From: Gnetum montanum
Taxonomy: Eukaryota > Streptophyta > Gnetopsida > Gnetales > Gnetaceae
Assembly (NCBI GenBank): GCA_015680685.1
Contig: MNCI01026966.1
Location: 1,185 to 65,184, forward strand
Length of the DNA stretch: 64,000 nt
Direction of reading: 5' to 3'
Positions 57,431 to 64,000 of the stretch are shown here, piece by piece. Below the pieces are notes generated by a model, which saw only the letters and a program-made list of their open reading frames with translations, was not told where the DNA came from and ran no database searches. Both the position numbers and the translations under genes were made by a program. The first letter of the stretch is position 1. The number at the start of each line of letters is the position of its first letter.

Positions 57431-60230
57431 TATTTTTTTCCATGCTGGCCAACGTGGAAAAGAAGGGGGTTATTATGGGGAGCCAAAATACAAGAAAAAA
57501 TAAGGTCAAATATGGTCAAACAAGTAGTTGGAGTCTAGATATGGAAGTTGTGCATCTCTTGGCTTGGTTTAGAGGTAATTTGAGGCCATTTTGAGTGTTA
57601 ATAAGTGTTAAAATAACTTCCCCCACATTCTTCCACATTAGGAATAGTATCCTTAGTGTGTAAAAATAGGGGGACACTTATTTGATAAATTCAAAGTGAT
57701 TTTGGGGGTACTTTGACTAGGTTTCTATTCCCCTAGGATTGCAAACTTAAAGTTTTCAAGTTTCTAGCTAATTTTGGGCATGTTTGAAGGCTATTTAAAG
57801 TTATTTAAAGTATTCCCCCCCTTATTTCCATGCTATTGGAGTTACTCTATTATGGAAGAATGGGGGGAATGGGTTTTTGAGGTTGGGACAAACTTAGACA
57901 AGTAAAATCTTGAGGCTATGAGGTCCTAGGCTTCTCTAACGAAGATCTTTGGTTTTCAAGAGTGTCATATTATCTTCAAAAGTGGAAAAGCAACTTTCCC
58001 CTCTTGTTTCCATGCCAGGGAGGTTACTCCTATGTGGAAGAAGTAAGAATCCTAGACCTAGACCAATTCAGGTTACAATTGACCATGTATGTTGCCTCCT
58101 AGGATTGTCAAGGTTAAGGGCTATGGATCCATGTTGAAATTTGATAGTTTTGGACATTCCTAAGTGGTTTTTTGGCTTCCATCATTTCTTCCACCCTGGG
58201 GATAGAAAGCTCAAGGTGGAGAAAAAGGGAAAATGGATTTTTGACCATCTAGGATTAGTTTTGTAAAGTTTAGGTTCTCCAATAGCTACTACAAGGGTTC
58301 TAGAGTGCATGAAGGGTTATTTCATGGCATTTTGAGATGTTTAGGAGTCCCAAACAAGTCCTCCCTTGAGTTTCCACGTTGTGGAAGCTACCCTCAACAT
58401 GGAAATAACATGAAGCCCAAATCTAAACCAATTTTGACTATAAGTGACCATGCATGTTATCCCCTAGGGTTGCCAAGGTTAAGGGCTAGGGATCCATGTC
58501 AAAATTTGATAGTTTTGGCATCCCTAAGTGGATTTTTGGCTTTTTCCATTTCTTCCTTGCTAGGGATAGAAAGGTTAGGATGGAAAACAAAGGGGAGTGG
58601 ATTTTTAACCAATTTTGACCTTAATCAACTTTGCATCTCAACCTTTAGGGCTACTGGGATGGGTCTAGTGTCAAGTTTTGGTAATTTTTAGTATCTATAA
58701 GTGTTTTTTTGGACTTCCTCTTTTTTATTCTATGGTGGGGATCGAGAGCTCAATGTGAAAAACAAGGGGAAGTGGATTTTTGACCAATTTTAACTTCAAT
58801 CAACTTTGCATGCCAACCTCTAGGGCTATTGCGGTTCAAGGATTAGGGTTTGGAGTGAAATCTAGTCATTTAAGATGTTTTTAAAGTGGTTTTCAAACTT
58901 CCCCCTCCCCCTATTTCGACATTTGGGCTTCCATGCTCAACATGAAAAAAAAGGGGAAAAATATTTTTGATAATGTTTGGCTAATTTTGACCACACATGT
59001 TGATTTCCTAGGTTGTCGATGTTGTCTGCCATCATATGATGTTAAATTTTGATTGTTTTAAGGTTATTAAGATAGTTTTTAGACTTCCCCCCTTTTTTCC
59101 ATGATGGGGCTTCCATGCTTAGTGTGGAAATTTGGTGGAAAATATTTTTTTGTCATTTTTACCACTCTTGGACATGCATGTAGGCTTCCTAGGTTGCTGG
59201 TGATGATGGTTGCTACTTGATGTCAAGCTCTTGTTGTTTCAAGGTTGACAAGGAATTTTTTGGTCTCCCCCCTTTTTCCACTCTAGGGCTTCCATGCTCA
59301 GCATGTAAAATTCGGGGGAAAGCTTTTTTGGTAGTTTTTGGCCAATTTTGATTATGCATGCATGCCCCTAAGATCGTCAATGTCACCTACTACCATCTGA
59401 TTTGAAATATAACTATTCCAAGGGTCATAAGTCATTTTTTGTAGTTCCCCACTCCCCCATTTTCCATATTTGGGCTTCCATGCTTAATATGGAAAATTGG
59501 GGTGAAAGATTTTTTGATTATTTTTTATCAGTATGACCATGCATGAGTATTCATAGGGTTACCAGTGTTGGTCATTAGTGCCTAAGGTTAAGATCTAGTC
59601 ATTTTAGTGGTTTTGATGGTGCTTTCAGGCTTTATCCCTTTTTTTTCACATTGTAGGTGGACGACATAGGATAGAAAAGGTTCCTTGAATTAAGAAAGTT
59701 ATATGTAGGCTAGATCTATAGCTAATTGACCATGCATCTTGACCTCTAGGGTTGTTGGTGTCGACAGTCAATGTTGGCTATCAAGATTTGATAGTTTGGA
59801 AGCTTCTAAGTGCCTCATGCAAATTCCCCCTTTTTTCCACACTAGAGATTTGTACCATTGTAACACATTTTGGGGCTTCTAAAAGCTCTAGAGGATTCTA
59901 GCAAGGTATAGGGATCATCAAGCATCAAGAAATGGTCATTAGGTCATTAACGTAGGTCTTTCTTGGCTTCCCCCCAACTTTCCATGCTAAGGGTGTGAGG
60001 CTCAACATGGAAGAAGTTTTTCCTAGTATGGAAAACACTAGAATCTAGGTTTTAACTAGTTTCAACCAAGTTTGGTGAGGTTCCTAGGTAGTCGGAGACA
60101 ATTGGATGGATTCTAGGCATGTGGGCCTTACTTTGGAATCAAATTTATGCTAGATTTGTGGTGGGAGGTAAGAGTGAGTGTTACCCCCTTTCTTTCATAG
60201 TGGGTATTTCTACCCTAGCATGGAAGTCCA
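57430..60230. repeat. ~180-bp degenerate tandem array, about 15 units
   Basis: A landmark of the type CTTCCCCCCTTTTTTCCATG followed by GGGCTTCCATGCTCA-CATGGAA recurs near 57433, 57605, 57811, 57990, 58180, 58355, 58535, 58712, 58898, 59083, 59264, 59443, 59631, 59823, 59968 and 60184. The spacing is mostly 175-190 bp. Between landmarks each unit carries a GACCATGCATGTTG-CCTAGGGTTG-like block. Short plus-strand frames inside (57949-58137, 58305-58691, 60119-60304) are by-products of the repeat. The array lies just upstream of accessory ORF copy 3. Confidence 0.8.
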
Positions 60231-60759
60231 TGGTACTTAGCCATTCTCATGTTTTATCTAAATTTGAAAACCTGGGGTTGAAAAACATAAGTCTAGGATA
60301 CTAAAAATAGAAATATATGGTAATGTTAATGAATTTCTAGAAGAATGGACATGTTTCCACACTGGGCATGGAATTCTTAGCATGGATGCATGAGGGTAAG
60401 GTTGCCTTAATGTCTTAAGTGCTAAAATTAGTAAAGCTCATGCAAGTTTGGTTAAAAGGAAAGGCTTAAGGTGGGGCCCATAATTCAAAAATTTAAAGTT
60501 TGGAAAAGTAAGTAGTCATGGTGCACTAAATTAGCAACTAGGGTTGTGTTTAGGTTTTTCTGGGTTTTATAAGTCACATTTCGTAAATTTTGATCATAAT
60601 TATCATTCTTCAGCAACAACACATTGGAAGAGAGCTCTAATAGAAATTCTTATGATAGCCACAACCAATCTTTAGTGTAGAAGCCTCCCATCTACCCTAA
60701 AGTCAATGTAGAACTCTCATCTTCTCCTGATTTCTTCCTTTTTCAACATTAAGCCTACC

Positions 60760-63700
60760 ATGGCACCAAAATAGAGAGGAGGAGATAGTAACAACCTTGT
60801 AATCCAGAGGATGGATGAGCACTTGAGGGAGTTATTAGAGGTTCCAAGGCCTATCTCAATCCAAGCCCCATTTTTCATTGCTCCAAGGTAGGTAATTCTA
60901 CCTATTTTTACCTTTGTTTATATGGTTTTATTCTAGTTTTTTGCCTTCCAAGTATTAGAAAGGTTTTTCTAGATATACTCTTATGGGGGAATTTAGTCAG
61001 AATTTTGAAAAAAAATCCCACCTCCTATTTTGGCTACTCCCATTTAGACCTATGGTTGTTTTAGCTTTTGTAGATTTGATTTTAAAAATAGGCTTTTCTA
61101 TTTTGTGCTTTTTGCTTAAAATCTTGGGGTATGGCCATTTTTTTGAAATCTAGGCCTTAGGATTTGTTAAAATTAAATTTTAACAAAACTATAACCTATC
61201 ATTTTGATGTGAATTTAAATGGTTTTCAATGGTTTTGGCTATTTCAATTTTTTTGATGGTTTTATGAAATTTAGGCTTTGGGTTTTTGGAAGTTTTACTA
61301 TGAAAAAGCAAGCTAAGTTGTGTATTTTTTTCTTGGTAAAATAGTTGCATATTTGTGAAATCAAGGGTTATGGATTTGTAGACCTTTGCTTAATCTTGCC
61401 AATGGTTGTTTTCTCATTTAATTTGGCTATGAAATAAGGGAGTGATGACTATTTTCTTAACATTGCGTAGTTAGGCTATTTTTGTTGCTTTTGTAATTTC
61501 TTGTAGATTTATAAAATTTTCATAAGAAAATTACAAAGGTTCTTGCTATTTTCTAATCATGGTTGCATTGGCTTTGGCTTTAGCTTTCCAAGGGAGGTCA
61601 TATCATTCCTATTGGATTTAAAATGAATTTTTTTATGAATTTTTTGCTAAGGTTGTATGGATCATGGCATTAGCTTCATGGCTTTTTCTAAGTTTATCAT
61701 GCTTTTTCCAAATTTCTACATAGTTTAGATTATTTTTTTTAAATTTATGCTTTCCTGACATAATTTAGATGCTTTTTCTAAACTTATGCTTTCTTTTGTC
61801 CAAAGTTATGCATAATTTAGGTGTTTTTTCTAAATTTATGCATAATTTAGACTAAAACATAGTTTTTCCCATAATGTTTTTGGTTATAAAGGCAACAAAA
61901 TATAGTATCGATGCCTTTATGGATTTTCTCAAGCTAATTTAGATAAATACATAGGAGCTTTTTATAGAAGCTAATATCACCTTTGACTTAGGGAGTTTTC
62001 CCTAAATTTGTAAAGAAATTACAATTGTTCATAATGCAAGGTTATGCAAGGTTGTGATGAAATTACTTATGCTAATTTAAGAAAATACCTTAGAGCTTTT
62101 TACAGAGGCTAATCTCACCTCCAACTAGATGTTCTATCTAAATTTTCTAAGTAACTCTAATAGGCCATAATGCTTTTGCTTTGAAAGGTTTTAATAGTGC
62201 CTTTTTGTCGAATTCCTTGAGCTTATTAGCTAAACACCTTAGAGCTTTTTATAGAGACTAATTTCACCTTTGACTAGGATGTTTTTCAAACTTGTTAAGA
62301 AATTCTAGTTGGTCATAATGTTCTTTGCTTTGTTTTGTGTAGAATCTTCTTGAGGCCTATTCTCATTATAGTGGAGCTAATAGGCATTTTGTGCTACATT
62401 GGTCATCCCAAGACTAATACGCCACCACATGACATGCCTATTGGGAAGCTCTTATTGTGGTTTTGGCTTATGGTAGGGACTTCCTTCCCTATATCCTCAA
62501 GAACTTCAATGTGATGTTGTGGTCACACTTATCCATGGATGTAGCCAGGATTGTTGTGGAGATCCTATTGCCTTGGGCATTAGGAATAATTTCCAAGTAT
62601 ATTATTGATAAATTAGTTCCTAAGACCACAAGGGAACCCATAGATGCTATAAGTTCATGCTATTTGTAAGATATTTGGACAATGCTAGACTATAGTCAGT
62701 ATACTACTGATCATACTCTAATGGTGGCACATAGAGCCCACACACTATTCCAGAATCCACCTGGCACTATGTATCATATACAAGGGTAAACATGGTTTTT
62801 GTAATGTTTTTTATGATTTTTTCTTAACTTATTTACCTAACTTCATTTACTTTACTTCTTGAAGATACAAGGTCAACGAGCAAGGTTTGATCATTAATGA
62901 CCAACTCCTTGCAGTGGTTCAAATTGCTTTCAATTAATTCTCTAAGAGTCTCCAAATTAGAGCTACTATGTATCAATAGTTAAGAGGGGATTTTCATGAA
63001 TATGACACTAGGTTCAACATGGTATACAAGAAAAGAAAGGATGATAAGATGATGTAGAATTGGTGGGTAGATGCTGATGGCACAAATCAAACCCTTATAG
63101 CTAGAACCTCCACATCGCAAAAGAAAAGTAAAGGTAAACATATGGCTTCTAGTGTGTTTGATTGTCCTTCTTGGTTATTGAAATTTTTCATATGGATGCT
63201 AAGCTTTATTTATTGCTTCGCAGAAATTTCCACCTCAGCTAATGTCACTATACCATTTGCATGTTCATGTCATGAGGAGACCGTTATTCGGAAGTTTGGT
63301 GATGTGACATCACTATAGAAGTGGCTAAGGGGAAAAGTGCCTGGATATGTTCAAGCAAACATCTAGCATGCAAGTTTTCTTGATGTATTTATGGCACCTA
63401 TTCCTTCCATCCTTTCTGCAGAGATATTGCATGTTATTGACTCCTTCAATGAGGAAGTCGGTCACTTTAGCATCATCATTCAAGGTGTTAAGGTGAACAT
63501 TGACATAAGTTTTGGCCTCTTTTGTGACTTGTTTGGGGTCGTGTTGATGGGACCAAGGTTCCTACCAAGATAGTGAGGGAATAAGGCCATCATGAGGAAG
63601 TTCTAGAGTGGCTTGGTGCTATCATAGGCCACTTTGAAATTTTGATGGATAGCTTCATGAACTTTGATGCAAAGGAATCATATCCTTTGTTTAGATCTCA

Positions 63701-64000
63701 TGCATTTCCCAAACTACTATCACAAAGAAAAGTGATTGGCCTAGCATAGGGGTGGACCTTTAAAAAGGTCTTGATGAAGGACATCAAATTTGATTGGGAT
63801 TTTAGAGGAGATTCTTAGGCTCCGTGTTGACACCTCTATGATAATCCATATGTACTTTGCATTTTTTTTAGGTTATCTAAAAAGGTTTTTAGAGTTTCTA
63901 GTGGTGTATAGAAATGGATGATGGATTTCCCAACACCCAAGACAACTTTCTAATCCTTGGATAAAACATATTTATCCAATAGTGTAGGCCCAAAATCCAC
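60760..64000 (+). pseudogene. Antisense multi-exon accessory ORF, copy 3 (copy C, runs off the window)
   Basis: The most complete 5' end. Exon 1: 60760-60887 (MAPK, IQRMDEHLRELLEVPRPISI) with donor GTAGGTAATT. Intron 1 runs to TTTTGTGTAG; exon 2: 62343-62785 (NFNVMLWSHLSMDVARIVVE, MVAHRAHTLFQNPPGTMYHI) with donor GTAAACATGG. Exon 3: 62865-63133 (acceptor CTTGAAG). Exon 4 begins near 63220 (ATIPFACSCHEE-like, IPSILSAEILHVIDSFNEEV, KVNIDISFGLFCDLFGV) and continues with YPLFRSHAFPKLL past 63700. It follows the ~180-bp array. Stops and small shifts are present. Exon borders agree with copies 1 and 2, including the GTAAAC donor after exon 3. No known domain recognised. Confidence 0.7.
61710..62300. 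repeat. Tandem repeats in intron 1 of accessory ORF copy 3
   Basis: Same two repeat types as in copies 1 and 2: TAATTTAGATG-TTTTTCTAAA words (61710-61860), then three ~140-bp units with GAGCTTTTTA and TTTCACCT up to exon 2. Confidence 0.7.

Noticed and set aside
57430-60230. CRISPR-like array
   Set aside because: The units are degenerate ~180-bp tandem repeats without constant short repeats and unique spacers, in a plant-type genome; no cas-like gene.

Overview
This window looks like nuclear DNA of a land plant with a large, repeat-rich genome. It is AT-rich, nearly every recognisable coding stretch is a decayed LTR retrotransposon, the few recognisable protein motifs are of plant Ty3/gypsy type (Athila-like and Tat-like), and no intact host gene is visible. 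One ambiguous base (44788) shows it comes from an assembly. Decay is mostly C-to-T / G-to-A, as expected for old methylated repeats. Boundaries given without a target-site duplication (TSD) or an LTR end are approximate, because I read them by eye.

Left part (1-30980): three generations of nested insertion, all on the minus strand. Element 1 is a Ty3/gypsy element with domain order gag-PR-aRH-RT-gRH-INT. It is split by a plus-strand solo LTR (2889-3776) between RT and gRH, and by element 2 (5961-27259, TSD GTAAT) inside gag. Element 2 is Athila-like: two LTRs, a primer-binding site complementary to a whole tRNA-Asp, gag, PR, RT, RNase H, INT and a long unassigned third ORF. Element 3 (10002-17954, TSD TGTGT) sits inside element 2 between INT and that third ORF. 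Element 3 has LTRs, gag and protease but no pol.

Right part (30980-64000): members of a second family lie in opposite orientations. Element A (plus strand) has an LTR, leader, gag and PR. Element B (minus strand, 44287-56644) has both LTRs, gag, PR and an integrase C-terminal tail. A further copy, C, runs off the right edge and shares B's 5' LTR. No reverse transcriptase is seen in any of them. Instead each carries, antisense to gag-PR, a conserved multi-exon ORF (three copies: 37893-43458 minus, 46424-50144 plus, 60760-64000 plus) with conserved GT-AG intron borders. An antisense intron would survive retrotransposition, so this looks like an accessory gene carried by the element family. It is the most interesting thing in the window.

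Structured repeats run through the elements: a 29-30 bp minisatellite shared by several elements and also present in-frame in gag of element 3; a 17-bp array in the leader of element 3; a roughly 180-bp tandem array of about 15 units upstream of accessory-gene copy 3; and phased GATATC palindromes upstream of the TATA box of the solo LTR. All protein-coding features are listed as pseudogenes because each contains stops or frameshifts.
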